Positions 1-8,624 are shown, counted from the stretch's first letter. The stretch is DNA of 64,000 nucleotides from Herpetosiphonaceae bacterium (GCA_026003835.1 BPHZ01000002.1:124001-188000); one strand, 5' to 3'. A program made the numbers and translations. The notes: generated by a model not told the origin, from the letters alone.

Positions 1-1106
1 CCATGCTCGAAGATCACATCGGTCATAACGCTGAGATACTCGTTAAGGAGAGCCTGCAGCTCCAGCGGCGGCAGCCGCTCGGTCATCGACGTAAATCCCT
101 GAACATCGGAGAAAAGAACCGTCACCTCCTGCTCGACGGCGTCAAGCGGCAGATCGCCCCGCTCGGCAATCTGCTGGGCAATCGTCTTGGCGACATCGGG
201 CGAGAGAAAGCGCGAGAACTGCTGGCGCAGGCGCTCCTCATTGCGAACGCTCTCGGCCAGGCGGGCGCGCTCAATACCCAGTGCCGCCTGGTAGGCCAGC
301 GCCGTCAGCAGCTCACGGTCGCGCAAGCTAAAGCGCTCAAGACCCGTGCTATCCAGGTGGATCAGCCCGATAATCCCCTCGCGGCCGATGAGCGGCACGC
401 ACAGCACTGAGCGGATATTATGGCTGATAATACTCTGCTGTGCGCCGAAATCCATGCGGGCATCGGCGGTCATGAGCGCAATGCCCTCGCGCAGGACGCG
501 ACGCACAATTGTCGAGCTAATAGTCAGGTCATCGTTGGGCCGCTGAGTCCTGACGACCATCGGCACCAGCTCCTGGCCGTCGCGGCGCGCGAGGAGCAGG
601 AAGCCTCGCTCGGCTTTCACCAGACGCAGCACCTCATCCATGATCGTCTCAAGCAGCTCGCGCTGATCGAGGATGGTGTTGAGGCGGGCGCTGACGGCGT
701 AGAAGTTCTGCAAAATATCCTGGGCATCGAGCTTCAGATCCGGCAGGCGGTCGGAGGGGGTCGGCTGGACTTGCTCTCTGACCGGGACATACGGCTCGTC
801 GGAGATAATGACGCTCTGCGCCGCCCGCTCTTCGAAGACCAGCTCGAAGGGGCCGATCATCAAGATATCGCCATCGCTGAGCGGCGCCTCCTTAACCCTC
901 AGCCTGTTGACGAAAATACCATTGCGGCTGTTGAGATCATGCACGATCACATCGCGGCCGCGCACTTCGATGAAGGCATGATGCCGCGAGACAATTGGGT
1001 CGTTGAGGACAATATCGTTCTCTCGTGAACGGCCGATACGCAGCCCGCCCTCCTCAATGGCAAAGATTCGCTGCTGGCCGTCGATGGTCGCTGTCAGGCG
1101 AGCCAT
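1..1106 (-). CDS. FHA-GAF-class III nucleotide cyclase, partial (3' end outside window)
   Basis: Read on the minus strand, the frame opens with ATG at 1106 and stays open to the left edge, so the C-terminus is missing. Residues about 1-100 form an FHA domain (GRSRENDIVL, SRHHA, NSRNGIFVN), which binds phosphothreonine peptides. Residues about 140-290 are a GAF domain. From about residue 320 a class III adenylate/guanylate cyclase domain begins with the metal-binding segment FSDVQGFTSMTE. The protein probably makes a cyclic nucleotide in response to a ligand and a phosphorylated partner; the base specificity cannot be read because the rest of the catalytic domain is outside. An extended -10 lies 43 bases upstream of the ATG and an AGGAAG ribosome site precedes it. 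It is the last gene seen of the minus-strand holB group but has its own promoter. Confidence 0.85.
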   Translation of the reverse strand, partial: MARLTATIDGQQRIFAIEEGGLRIGRSRENDIVLNDPIVSRHHAFIEVRGRDVIVHDLNSRNGIFVNRLRVKEAPLSDGDILMIGPFELVFEERAAQSVIISDEPYVPVREQVQPTPSDRLPDLKLDAQDILQNFYAVSARLNTILDQRELLETIMDEVLRLVKAERGFLLLARRDGQELVPMVVRTQRPNDDLTISSTIVRRVLREGIALMTADARMDFGAQQSIISHNIRSVLCVPLIGREGIIGLIHLDSTGLERFSLRDRELLTALAYQAALGIERARLAESVRNEERLRQQFSRFLSPDVAKTIAQQIAERGDLPLDAVEQEVTVLFSDVQGFTSMTERLPPLELQALLNEYLSVMTDVIFEH

Positions 1107-1148
1107 AGTTCTTCCTGTGTCTTTCGTGGCTTGACGATCATCTCGCCC

Positions 1149-1157
1149 AGTATACCA
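1149..1157 (-). promoter_or_regulatory. Extended -10 promoter for the FHA-GAF-cyclase gene
   Basis: On the minus strand the sequence reads TGGTATACT, an extended -10. Transcription would start near 1142, about 35 bases before the ATG at 1106. No good -35 is visible, as expected for extended -10 promoters. Confidence 0.5.
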
Positions 1158-1181
1158 TATCCTTTGCGGATGGAGAACGGC

Positions 1182-2204
1182 TTAGTCGGGAAGGTGGAGC
1201 ACAAGGCTCTCCAGGACAAGCTGCGGGTTAACGTTCTCGCGGAGCTGCTGCGCCGCCTGGTCGATCCGGCGCAGAAAGGCGTGTCTGGCAGGCAGCGGCG
1301 CGGCGATTGCTTGCAAATCGGCGAGGCGGTCGAGGTTGACGATGTCGTTGCTGCAGCCGGCGGCGACGAGGATGGCATCGCGCCACCAGCCGCTCCAGAG
1401 ATCGAGCCAGCGGAAGACCGTTGTCTGCTGGCCGGCGCGGTACTCTTTGCTGCGCTCTTCAGCCCAGCGCAGCCGGTCAATCAGCGGTTGCTGCTGCAGC
1501 GCCAGCAGTTCGTCGATCTGATCCCGGCGCTGTTGGAGGAGCTCTTGGCTCTCGGCCATCTCAAAGGCCCAGCCGATGCGCCCACCGCTCCAGGCCGCCA
1601 GCACTGCGGCATCTTCGCTGCTCAGGTTGTAGCGCTCCTGGAGAGCGGCGGCGACAGTGGCGCGGGGGAGCGGTCGCAACTTGAGCACCTGGCAGCGAGA
1701 GACGACGGTGGGCAGCAGCTCCCCTCCCCCCTGAGCTACCAGCACCAGCGTGGCGAAAGGCGGCGGCTCCTCAAGCGTTTTGAGCAAGGCGTTAGCGGCC
1801 TGGTCGCTGAGGGTCTCGGCATCGTGGAGAATAAAGACACGCCGGCGCCCTTCATAGGGTCGCAGGGCGATATCGCCCTGGAAGGCGCGGATGGTATCGA
1901 TGCTGAGGGCTTTCTGGCGCGCGGCCTCTTCGGCCTTCTTTCCGGCAGCCTGGGTATCCAGACCTGCTCTGCGCACATCGGGATGGTTGCCCCGCTCGAT
2001 GCGCCTGCAGGTTCGGCAGCTGCCGCATGGGCTTGCCGCGCCTGTATCGCAGTTGAGCGCCTGGGCCAGTCGCAGCGCCAGGGTTGTCTTCCCTACGCCT
2101 GGCGGCCCACTCATCAGGTAGGCGTGGGCAGGTCTGCCTGCGGCAATTGAGCGCTGCAGCAGATCGATAGCCCACTCATGGCCGATGATGTTCCATGAAC
2201 CCAT
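1182..2204 (-). CDS. holB: DNA polymerase III subunit delta'
   Basis: A 340-residue clamp-loader subunit that, with tau/gamma and delta, loads the beta sliding clamp onto primed DNA. The AAA+ fold is visible: Walker A GPPGVGKT (33-40), a four-cysteine zinc module (CGSCRTC following an upstream Cys), and the HolB signature HDAETLSDQAANALLKTLEEPP-like stretch with sensor 1 SRC. The ATG at 2204 is chosen because a strong GGAGGAG site sits just upstream; a longer frame beginning at 2228 has no ribosome site and overlaps the preceding gene. It lies 20 bases after the NAD-kinase-like gene and is likely cotranscribed with it. Confidence 0.93.
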   Translation of the reverse strand: MGSWNIIGHEWAIDLLQRSIAAGRPAHAYLMSGPPGVGKTTLALRLAQALNCDTGAASPCGSCRTCRRIERGNHPDVRRAGLDTQAAGKKAEEAARQKALSIDTIRAFQGDIALRPYEGRRRVFILHDAETLSDQAANALLKTLEEPPPFATLVLVAQGGGELLPTVVSRCQVLKLRPLPRATVAAALQERYNLSSEDAAVLAAWSGGRIGWAFEMAESQELLQQRRDQIDELLALQQQPLIDRLRWAEERSKEYRAGQQTTVFRWLDLWSGWWRDAILVAAGCSNDIVNLDRLADLQAIAAPLPARHAFLRRIDQAAQQLRENVNPQLVLESLVLHLPD

Positions 2205-2224
2205 CGCGCTCCTCCAGCGGTGCC

Positions 2225-3202
2225 TCAACCATAGACTCTTTCTCTCCTGTAGAGTGCCTGGATGGCGCGGTCGACGAGGACGACGTACGGCCCGCCGGCG
2301 ATTGGTCGCACCGACCAGCGTTCGGAGCGTGTCAGGTACTCGCGCTCTCCGTCGAGGGCCAGCGCTGAGGACGACGGCAGGTCGATGAGCTCGCCGTCGG
2401 CAAGCCAGCGAATGTCGGCCACTGGCAGGCGTCTGATGACGCCGGGCGCCACCGGCGCCAGAATCTGCCTCCTGTCGCCGCCGAGGGTAACCGCGACAGC
2501 AGCGGCCGACTCTGGAGCATCGGCGCCGACAGCCCCACCGATGGCGGAGAGTCCCACGGTGCCGGGATGGAGCCTGGTGGTTACGACCAGCGAGATGCGC
2601 TCGTACTCCCAGACAGCGCGGGCGCCTAAACCGCCGCTCAGGACGGCAACATCGACCAGCGCCAGGTCGACAGGCTCCTCGCTCCGAAGCAGCTGCAGCG
2701 CCGGGAGGCGCGCCAGCATCTGCTGATCGCGCGAGGCGGCTGCGCTGGCGGCGGCCATACCGGCCAGCGTACCCTCAACGAAGAACGGAAAAGCATTATT
2801 GGTGCCGGTTGAGAGCGGCAGCAGCGGCACCTGGCCGGCGCCCCTGGCGACGGCGCGACAGGTTCCATCGCCGCCGAGCGTAACCAGGCAGCGCGCCCCG
2901 GCCTCGCGCATGAGCGCTGCCGCCCGTGTACTGTCTTCGGCTGTAGCGGTCACTGATAGCTCGACCTGGCGCACTGGAAATGGAAGCTCCAGCCCATCGC
3001 GGGCGCGCTCGATCAGTCCGGCGCTGTCCGGCATTGCCAGCACCTCGTCGACGCCGACGGCGGCCATACCCAGCAAAACACGCCGGAGAATGTTGACCTT
3101 CTCGTGGTTCGGGAAGACTGTCGCCTGGGCGACAACTCGCCGGATATCTTTGCCGGAGAGGGGGTTGGCGATGATGCCGACAACGCGTCGATCGAGTGAC
3201 AT
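2225..3202 (-). CDS. ATP-NAD kinase family protein (AcoX-like)
   Basis: A 325-residue protein of the ATP-NAD kinase/diacylglycerol kinase fold. It starts MSLDRRVVGIIANPLSGKDI and carries the nucleotide-binding GGDGT motif at 110-114 and a following STGTNNAFP segment, which matches the subgroup often annotated as AcoX or COG3199 rather than classical NAD kinase. The likely reaction is phosphorylation of NAD or a related substrate, but the substrate of this subgroup is uncertain. The start at 3202 fits the Rossmann-like first strand; an upstream extension to 3307 runs into the intergenic repeat and is not credible. Upstream is the thioesterase gene, downstream holB. Confidence 0.8.
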   Translation of the reverse strand: MSLDRRVVGIIANPLSGKDIRRVVAQATVFPNHEKVNILRRVLLGMAAVGVDEVLAMPDSAGLIERARDGLELPFPVRQVELSVTATAEDSTRAAALMREAGARCLVTLGGDGTCRAVARGAGQVPLLPLSTGTNNAFPFFVEGTLAGMAAASAAASRDQQMLARLPALQLLRSEEPVDLALVDVAVLSGGLGARAVWEYERISLVVTTRLHPGTVGLSAIGGAVGADAPESAAAVAVTLGGDRRQILAPVAPGVIRRLPVADIRWLADGELIDLPSSSALALDGEREYLTRSERWSVRPIAGGPYVVLVDRAIQALYRRERVYG

Positions 3203-3236
3203 AGCGCTTCCAAATTTCTTTCTGCGTCCAAAATCA

Positions 3237-3314
3237 GTGACCACTCCCCTAAAAGGTGATGAGGAAAGAGGGTGTTGGAACCACCCCATCAATGGTGCTG
3301 TGGTCAACCGCTAG
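3237..3314 (+). repeat. Dispersed intergenic repeat, copy A
   Basis: About 78 bp sharing with copies at 38452-38547 and 51691-51792 the core GGTGATGAGGAAAG, then GTTGGA, then ACCACCCCA and AATGG, and an end reading GTGGTCAACCGCTAG. This copy is the shortest because it lacks the internal GC-rich hairpin found in the other two. Its left end carries GTGACCAC. The terminal CTAG overlaps the stop codon of the thioesterase gene, so the repeat fills the whole gap to the NAD-kinase-like gene. Confidence 0.75.
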
Positions 3315-3754
3315 TAACCGGCGGCGATCTGCTGCTCCAGCGCTTCGCGCAGCTCGTCCGGCACGCGCATATAGAGGCCGCGGCCCTCGGCGACAACCGA
3401 CCCATCGGGCAGCTGGGCGAAGCCCTCAAGCTCCACCGCCTTGCCCCGATCACCGACGACCGTGCCGACGAACGTGAGGGACTGGTCGATCGGCGCGGGA
3501 CTGCGGAAGCGCACCTCCAGCCGCCCAGTCATCACCCAGGCATCGATGAGAAAGGCTGCCCGGCCGATTGTTTCGTCTAGAATTGACATAATAATGCCGG
3601 CATGAACGAAACCCGGCCAGCCCTGATGCTCCGTACGGGGCTGAAAGATGGTCTGTACCCGATTCTCCTCTTCATAAAAATCGAGCTGAAGCCCCTGCAG
3701 GTTCGCCTTGCCGCAAACAAAGCAGGCCTGAGAGTCCAGCTGTCGTTTCTGCAT
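3311..3754 (-). CDS. PaaI-type hotdog-fold thioesterase
   Basis: A 147-residue single-domain hotdog protein. The fold's hallmarks are visible: an N-terminal CFVCG motif typical of a PaaI/YiiD-like subgroup, WPGFVHAGIIMSILDETIGRAA (the HGG-like turn and catalytic acid helix) and the long beta strands after it. It probably hydrolyses an acyl-CoA or acyl-ACP thioester; the substrate is unknown. ATG at 3754 is used, with a TTG two codons upstream as an alternative. The stop codon TAG lies inside the end of repeat copy A. The promoter at 3889-3897 would give a leader of about 125 bases. The divergent neighbour is fabF, so both may touch acyl metabolism, but that link is inference. Confidence 0.85.
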   Translation of the reverse strand: MQKRQLDSQACFVCGKANLQGLQLDFYEEENRVQTIFQPRTEHQGWPGFVHAGIIMSILDETIGRAAFLIDAWVMTGRLEVRFRSPAPIDQSLTFVGTVVGDRGKAVELEGFAQLPDGSVVAEGRGLYMRVPDELREALEQQIAAGY

Positions 3755-3888
3755 TGTCAAAATCCTATCCTCACCAATACTCTCCGCTGCTAATCGCGCG
3801 GTGTTGAATCTCCGGCATTGATGGCTGAGGTTTCCGGCGCACCCGCAAGACGCTGCGGCACACGATCAAGCTCTTATCAACCGTCTGG

Positions 3889-3897
3889 ATTATACCA
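3889..3897 (-). promoter_or_regulatory. Extended -10 promoter for the thioesterase/holB operon
   Basis: The minus strand reads TGGTATAAT. It faces the thioesterase gene, which starts at 3754. No clear -35 is present. It shares the roughly 300-base divergent intergenic region with the fabF promoter; nothing else is recognisable there. Confidence 0.5.
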
Positions 3898-4015
3898 TGT
3901 TCTATCCTTGCGCTGCTGAGTGTATCGATGATGGTTTGGACGGGAGATATGGCGGGCGCAGAAGATTGAACTATGTATCTGCGGCCCTTTGCCGCGCCTC
4001 GCCGATGGGTAGTGT

Positions 4016-4021
4016 ATAATG
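4016..4021 (+). promoter_or_regulatory. -10 box upstream of fabF
   Basis: A perfect TATAAT preceded directly by TG lies 36 bases before the fabF ATG. A TTGCCG at 3990 is 20 bases away, too far for an ideal -35. Transcription would start around 4028 and cover fabF through the PRPP synthetase gene. Confidence 0.5.
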
Positions 4022-4056
4022 GTTACGAGGTTTCAGCTGTGTTGAGGAGGCATTGA

Positions 4057-5298
4057 ATGGAAAGGCGCGTCGTTATCACGGGCATGGGCGCAGTGAGCCC
4101 CCTAGGCCTGGATGTACCGGCGCTTTGGCGTTCGATCGTGGAGAAGCGCTCCGGTGTTGGGCGCATTACCCTGTTCGATCCCTCCGATTTAGAAGTCCAG
4201 ATTGCGGCGGAGGTCAAGGGTTTCGATCCTGCCAACTACATGGACCGCAAGGAGGCTCGGCGCAACGATCGCTTCGTCCATTTCGCCGTGGCTGCGACCA
4301 AGGAGGCTATGCGCAGCGCGAACTTGACCATCGATGAGGATAATGCCGACGATGTGGCGGTCATCATAGGATCGGGGATCGGCGGCCTGACCAGCCTGAG
4401 CGAGCAGTTTAAAGTGTTTTTTGAGAAGGGACCGGGGCGTGTCAGCCCATTCCTTGTGCCGATGATGATCACGAACATGGCCGGCGGCATCGTTTCGATC
4501 CTGACCGGCGCGCGCGGGCCGAACTACAGCCCTGTCTCGGCCTGTGCGACATCGACCAATGCGATTGGCGAGGGGATGCATCTCATCAAGCGTGGCGCCG
4601 CCAAAACGGTGATCGCCGGCGGCGCCGAGGCGCCTATTGTGCCGATGGCCCTGGCTGCCTTCAACAGCGCGCGGGCGCTCTCAACGCGCAATGATGAGCC
4701 GGAGACAGCCTCGCGGCCTTTTGATGCAACGCGCGATGGCTTTGTTATGGGCGAGGGCGCTGCCGTGCTGGTTATGGAAGATCTGAGCTATGCGCTTGAG
4801 CGCGGCGCCCCTATTTTGGCGGAAGTCGTCGGCTATGGCTGGACCTCCGATGCCTATCACATCACCGCGCCTGCGGAGGGCGGCGTTGGGATGGTCAAGG
4901 CTATGCGCCTGGCGCTGCGCGAGGCCGGCTTGAAGCCTGAGGAGATCGATTATCTCAACGCTCATGGCACCTCGACTCCGGCGAATGACCGCACCGAGAC
5001 GCAGGCTATCAAGACGGTCTTCGGCGACTACGCCTATAAGCTCCCGATTAGCTCCTCGAAATCCTATTTCGGCCATCTCCTTGGCGCCGCCGGCGCGATG
5101 GAGTCGGTTGTCAGTATCCTGGGAATGCAGAATAATCTCATTCCGCCGACGATCAACCTGAAGGAGCCGGACCCTGAGTGTGATCTCGACTACGTGCCGA
5201 ACGAGCCGCGGCCTGCCCGGATCGATACCCTGATGAATAACTCGATGGGCTTTGGCGGGCACAATGTTTCGCTCATCTTCCGGCGCTACAATGACTGA
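4057..5298 (+). CDS. fabF: 3-oxoacyl-ACP synthase II
   Basis: A 413-residue KAS II condensing enzyme that elongates acyl-ACP with malonyl-ACP in cytosolic type II fatty acid synthesis. The Cys-His-His catalytic triad is complete: C163 in SACATST, H303 in NAHGTSTPAND and H340 in SKSYFGHLLGAAGA. Length is typical for FabF. A strong GAGGAGG site sits 7 bases before the ATG. It heads an operon: rnc follows 2 bases after its stop, then the reductase, HEAT-repeat and PRPP synthetase genes. A fabF-rnc neighbourhood (with acpP) is common in bacteria; no acpP is present here. Confidence 0.96.
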   Translation: MERRVVITGMGAVSPLGLDVPALWRSIVEKRSGVGRITLFDPSDLEVQIAAEVKGFDPANYMDRKEARRNDRFVHFAVAATKEAMRSANLTIDEDNADDVAVIIGSGIGGLTSLSEQFKVFFEKGPGRVSPFLVPMMITNMAGGIVSILTGARGPNYSPVSACATSTNAIGEGMHLIKRGAAKTVIAGGAEAPIVPMALAAFNSARALSTRNDEPETASRPFDATRDGFVMGEGAAVLVMEDLSYALERGAPILAEVVGYGWTSDAYHITAPAEGGVGMVKAMRLALREAGLKPEEIDYLNAHGTSTPANDRTETQAIKTVFGDYAYKLPISSSKSYFGHLLGAAGAMESVVSILGMQNNLIPPTINLKEPDPECDLDYVPNEPRPARIDTLMNNSMGFGGHNVSLIFRRYND

Positions 5299-5300
5299 TA

Positions 5301-6038
5301 GTGCCTGTGTCGGATCATCTGCGTATGGCGCCAATCCAAAAGCTCACAGAGACACTAGGCTTCCAATTTAACGATCCTGATCTGCTGAAGAGCGCGCTGA
5401 TCCATCGCTCCTATCTGCACGAGCATCACGAGTGTACGTTGCCTGATAATGAGCGCCTGGAGTTTCTCGGCGACTCGATCTTGAACTACCTTGTCGCAGC
5501 CTTTCTCTACGAGCAGTATCCTCAAGCTGGCGAGGGGGAGCTGACGGCGCTGCGGGCGGCACTGGTTCAGGCGCGTACACTTGCGGCGTTCGCCCGCGAG
5601 ATCGATCTGGGCGCGTTCCTGCTTATTAGCAAAGGTGAGGAGCGTAGCGGTGCGCGCAAGCGCGATGCGCTCCTCGCCGATACATTTGAGGCGCTTGTGG
5701 CGGCGATTGCGCTCGATCAAGGAATGGATCGGGCGCGAACATTTTTATTGCCCTTTGTCCATAAGGCGGCAGAGCGCGTCGCTGCTGGAGGTGGGCCCGC
5801 TGACTACAAGACCCGGCTGCAGGAGTTGGTTCAGGGACAGCTGGGTATAACACCTCGTTATCAGACAGTGAGTATCGCGGGGCCTGACCACCAGCGTGAG
5901 TTCACCGTCGAGGTTCTGATCGGCGATAAACGGTTGGGGCTTGGAACCGGCCCGAGCAAGCAGGCCGCCGCGATGGCCGCCGCTGCGGAGGCGCTCGCAA
6001 CGCTGGAAGAGAATCGCGAGGAGGATCGAGCAGTATGA
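5301..6038 (+). CDS. rnc: Ribonuclease III
   Basis: A 245-residue double-strand-specific endoribonuclease for rRNA and mRNA processing. The N-terminal catalytic domain carries the signature NERLEFLGDS (50-59) and the second acidic cluster LLADTFEALVAA; a double-stranded RNA-binding domain runs from about 165 to 240 (DYKTRLQELVQ to KQAAAMAAAAEAL). Start choice is uncertain: GTG at 5301, two bases after the fabF stop, or ATG at 5325; neither has a strong ribosome site, so translational coupling to fabF is likely. Its last codons overlap the next gene by 4 bases (ATGA). Confidence 0.95.
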   Translation: MPVSDHLRMAPIQKLTETLGFQFNDPDLLKSALIHRSYLHEHHECTLPDNERLEFLGDSILNYLVAAFLYEQYPQAGEGELTALRAALVQARTLAAFAREIDLGAFLLISKGEERSGARKRDALLADTFEALVAAIALDQGMDRARTFLLPFVHKAAERVAAGGGPADYKTRLQELVQGQLGITPRYQTVSIAGPDHQREFTVEVLIGDKRLGLGTGPSKQAAAMAAAAEALATLEENREEDRAV

Positions 6039-6889
6039 GCAAGCGGCTGCTGGTGACGGGCGCAAGCGGCTTGCTGGGAAGTCGCGTCGCGGCGTTGGCG
6101 CGGGACGCCGGCTGGCAGGTTGTTGGCACCTTCTGCCGCCACCCGCAGCCAATTGATGGCGTTGAGATGCTGCCGCTCGCTCTGCCCGCTGGTATCGCCG
6201 GGCTCATCAGGGATCTGCGGCCCGATGCGGTGGTCCATACCGCCTACTCCCGTGAGCCGGAGGTGATGTGGCGGGTGATCGTCGAGGGCAGCGCGGCTAC
6301 CGCCCGAACCTGTAGAACTGTTGGCGCCAGGCTTCTACACATCTCCAGCGATGCGATCTTTGCCGGTAGGCCGGAGCCCTACACCGAGGCTGATGTTCCC
6401 GACCCAGTCTTTCCCTATGGCGCCGCAAAAGCCGCCGCCGAAGCGGTTGTCGCCGCCCTCAACCCTGAGGCGCTCCAGATCCGTACCTCACTGCTCTACT
6501 CGCCTCCCGGCGCATCCCGCCCGGATCCCTATATGCTGATGGCGCAGAACCTGCTGCGTAACCCTGAGCAGGGGTACCTTTTCACCGATGAGTATCGCTG
6601 TCCGATCTGTGTCGATGATCTGGCTGCAGCGATTGTGGAGCTGCTCGACCGCAAGGAGTATGGGGTGTTGCATATCGCCGGCCCTGCGGCCCTCAGCCGC
6701 TATGCTTTTGGTCGGCTGCTGGTCAGGGCGGCCGGCATGGATCCGGCCGGACTGCCCGCCGGTAGCGCCGGTTCGCTTCGTCGTCCTTCCCATGTTCTGC
6801 TGGATACGAGCCGCGCTCGCCGGCTGCTTCGGACGGCGCTGCGCAGCCCCTACGATGTACTAGGAGACGACCATGAGCCGCCCGCCTGA
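6035..6889 (+). CDS. RmlD-like NAD(P)-dependent sugar-nucleotide reductase/epimerase
   Basis: A 284-residue extended short-chain dehydrogenase. It has the Rossmann motif TGASGLLG (8-15), a HTAY active-site strand, HISSDAIFAG and the catalytic YGAAKAAAE (YxxxK). The pattern SSDxxF..P.PY.E is typical of dTDP-4-dehydrorhamnose reductase relatives, so the substrate may be a nucleotide sugar, but RmlD itself is not proven. Translation is coupled to rnc by an ATGA overlap, and the 3' end overlaps the HEAT-repeat gene by 17 bases. No other rhamnose genes are adjacent. Confidence 0.8.
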   Translation: MSKRLLVTGASGLLGSRVAALARDAGWQVVGTFCRHPQPIDGVEMLPLALPAGIAGLIRDLRPDAVVHTAYSREPEVMWRVIVEGSAATARTCRTVGARLLHISSDAIFAGRPEPYTEADVPDPVFPYGAAKAAAEAVVAALNPEALQIRTSLLYSPPGASRPDPYMLMAQNLLRNPEQGYLFTDEYRCPICVDDLAAAIVELLDRKEYGVLHIAGPAALSRYAFGRLLVRAAGMDPAGLPAGSAGSLRRPSHVLLDTSRARRLLRTALRSPYDVLGDDHEPPA

Positions 6890-7541
6890 AGCGATTGCCG
6901 AACTCATTGCCGATCTGCAATCCGACGACGAGTTCGCCCGGAGCCAGGCAGCCTTTGCTCTGAGTATCCTGGGAGAGCCTGCTGTACCGATGTTGATTGA
7001 GCTGTTACGCAACCCGGTGCGCCAGATCCGGATGCGCGCCGCCTGGACTCTCGGCGCTATGGGCGGCCCCGCTGTTCCGGCGTTGCTGGAGGCGGCTGAG
7101 GGACCTGATCGGGCGCTGCGTATTGAAGCTATCCGTGTGCTGGGTGTTATCGGTGAGGGCCGGGCGTTGAACCAGCTGTTTACCGCCCTGGCCGATCCTG
7201 ATGTTTCCGTGTCGTCGCGGGCGGCCCGCTCGCTGGGCAAGATCGGCGACCCTCGTGCTTTCCACCCGCTGATCACCGCGCTGCATCACCCGCATCCAAA
7301 CGTTCGCTACGAGGCCGCCCAGTCGCTGGTCATGTTGCGGCAGCGCGCAGCTATCCCGGCGCTCCGAGAGGCGGCTACCAAGGAGCGTGGCTCGACATCC
7401 TGGGGCGCCCGCGTAGCGGATGCAATGCGTCGCGCTGCGGCAGAGCTGGAGACCATCGCCGAGGAGCATCAACAGTTTGATCTAACCCGTCTTGAGGCGA
7501 TGCTCAGACAAGTTAAGGAGGAACGTGTCAACGATCAGTAG
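6873..7541 (+). CDS. HEAT-repeat (PBS-lyase-like) protein
   Basis: A 222-residue all-helical repeat protein. At least five 30-residue HEAT units are visible between residues 15 and 160, each with the A..LG..G....P.L.E.L pattern (SILGEPAVPMLIELL, TLGAMGGPAVPALLE, VLGVIGEGRALNQL, SLGKIGDPRAFHPLI). Such repeats act as protein-protein scaffolds; in Chloroflexota and Cyanobacteria they are abundant and usually of unknown role. No enzyme motif is present. AGGAGA lies 7 bases before the ATG, which is inside the end of the previous gene, so the two are coupled. Confidence 0.85.
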   Translation: MSRPPEAIAELIADLQSDDEFARSQAAFALSILGEPAVPMLIELLRNPVRQIRMRAAWTLGAMGGPAVPALLEAAEGPDRALRIEAIRVLGVIGEGRALNQLFTALADPDVSVSSRAARSLGKIGDPRAFHPLITALHHPHPNVRYEAAQSLVMLRQRAAIPALREAATKERGSTSWGARVADAMRRAAAELETIAEEHQQFDLTRLEAMLRQVKEERVNDQ

Positions 7542-7639
7542 GCGGACAGGGGATGATATGGGCCGGATAGAACGATATGCCAGACGCTCGACGTGCTTCA
7601 CTGCAGCACCGGGCGCTGAGATCTGCTTGGAGGGAGCTG

Positions 7640-8617
7640 ATGGCCCGCTTCGATGAGCTACGGATCTTTAGTGGCAGCGGGAATCCCGAGCTGGCAGCCG
7701 AAATCTGTACCTACCTCGGTGTGCGCATGGGCGAGGCAACGATCAGGACGTTCCCGAATGACAATATTTTCGTTAAGCTGCACGAAAGTGTTCGCGAGCA
7801 GGATGTTTTCGTCGTGCAATCGCTTGGTCTGCCCCTCAGCCACCATATCATGGAGCTGCTCATCCTGCTGGATACCTGCAAGCGTGCTTCTGCGGGGAGG
7901 CTTACGGCGGTTATTCCTTACTATGCCTACGGCAGGACCGATAAAAAAGATCAGCCTCGGGTGCCAATCACAGCCCGGCTACTGGCCGATCTGATCGTCG
8001 CTGCCGGCGCCGACCGAGTGCTGACCATCGATCTCCATGCCGGGCAGATCCAGGGCTTCTTCAGCATCTCGGTCGATGAGATGAGCGCAATGCACCTGTT
8101 GCTGGAAAAGATCCGCACGTGGGATCTACGCGATGCGGTTATTGTCTCGCCGGGGCTAGGCTTCGCCAAGCGGGCGCGCAATGTCGCTGAAGCGCTCGGC
8201 CTGCCGCTGGCAATCGTCGAGAAGCGCCGTCGAGAGGATGGGGTGGGGCCGGTTGAGGTGTTGAGCATCCTGGGCGATGTGGCCGGCCGCCACTGCATCC
8301 TGGTCGACGATGAGATCGCCACTGCTCAAACCATGGTTCGGGTGGCTGAGCTGCTGATGGCTCACGGCGCTCGCGAGGTCAGCGCTGCCGCGACACACCC
8401 GGTCTTTGTGCCCGGGAGCGCCGAGCGGCTGCGCTCCAGCCCGCTCAAGCGCGTGGTGGTGACCAACACGCTGTTTGTACCCAAGGATATGCGCTGGCCG
8501 GAGCTGTCGATCCTTTCCGTCGCCCCGCTCCTGGGCGAGGTTATCCAGCGCATCCATACGGGTGTCTCCGTGGGTGCACTCTTCACCGAAGGGCATAAGC
8601 GGCTGGGGCGTTGGTGA
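7640..8617 (+). CDS. prs: Ribose-phosphate pyrophosphokinase family protein, divergent active site
   Basis: A 325-residue member of the PRPP synthetase family, which makes PRPP from ribose 5-phosphate and ATP. ATG at 7640 follows a GGAGGGA site and gives the usual N-terminus (FDELRIFSGSGNPELA). Conserved parts include YYAYGRTDKKDQPRVPI, the catalytic-region DLHAGQIQGFF (His133) and the flexible-loop EKRR. Several normally invariant positions differ: FSDGE is FPNDN, SPDxGG is SPGLGF (172-175), and the PRPP loop VDDMIDTAGT is VDDEIATAQT (222-231). It could be a true but unusual synthetase or a PRPP-binding paralogue. Last gene of the fabF operon; it converges on the LCP gene with an 8-base gap. 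Confidence 0.75.
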   Translation: MARFDELRIFSGSGNPELAAEICTYLGVRMGEATIRTFPNDNIFVKLHESVREQDVFVVQSLGLPLSHHIMELLILLDTCKRASAGRLTAVIPYYAYGRTDKKDQPRVPITARLLADLIVAAGADRVLTIDLHAGQIQGFFSISVDEMSAMHLLLEKIRTWDLRDAVIVSPGLGFAKRARNVAEALGLPLAIVEKRRREDGVGPVEVLSILGDVAGRHCILVDDEIATAQTMVRVAELLMAHGAREVSAAATHPVFVPGSAERLRSSPLKRVVVTNTLFVPKDMRWPELSILSVAPLLGEVIQRIHTGVSVGALFTEGHKRLGRW

Positions 8618-8624
8618 GGGGATA

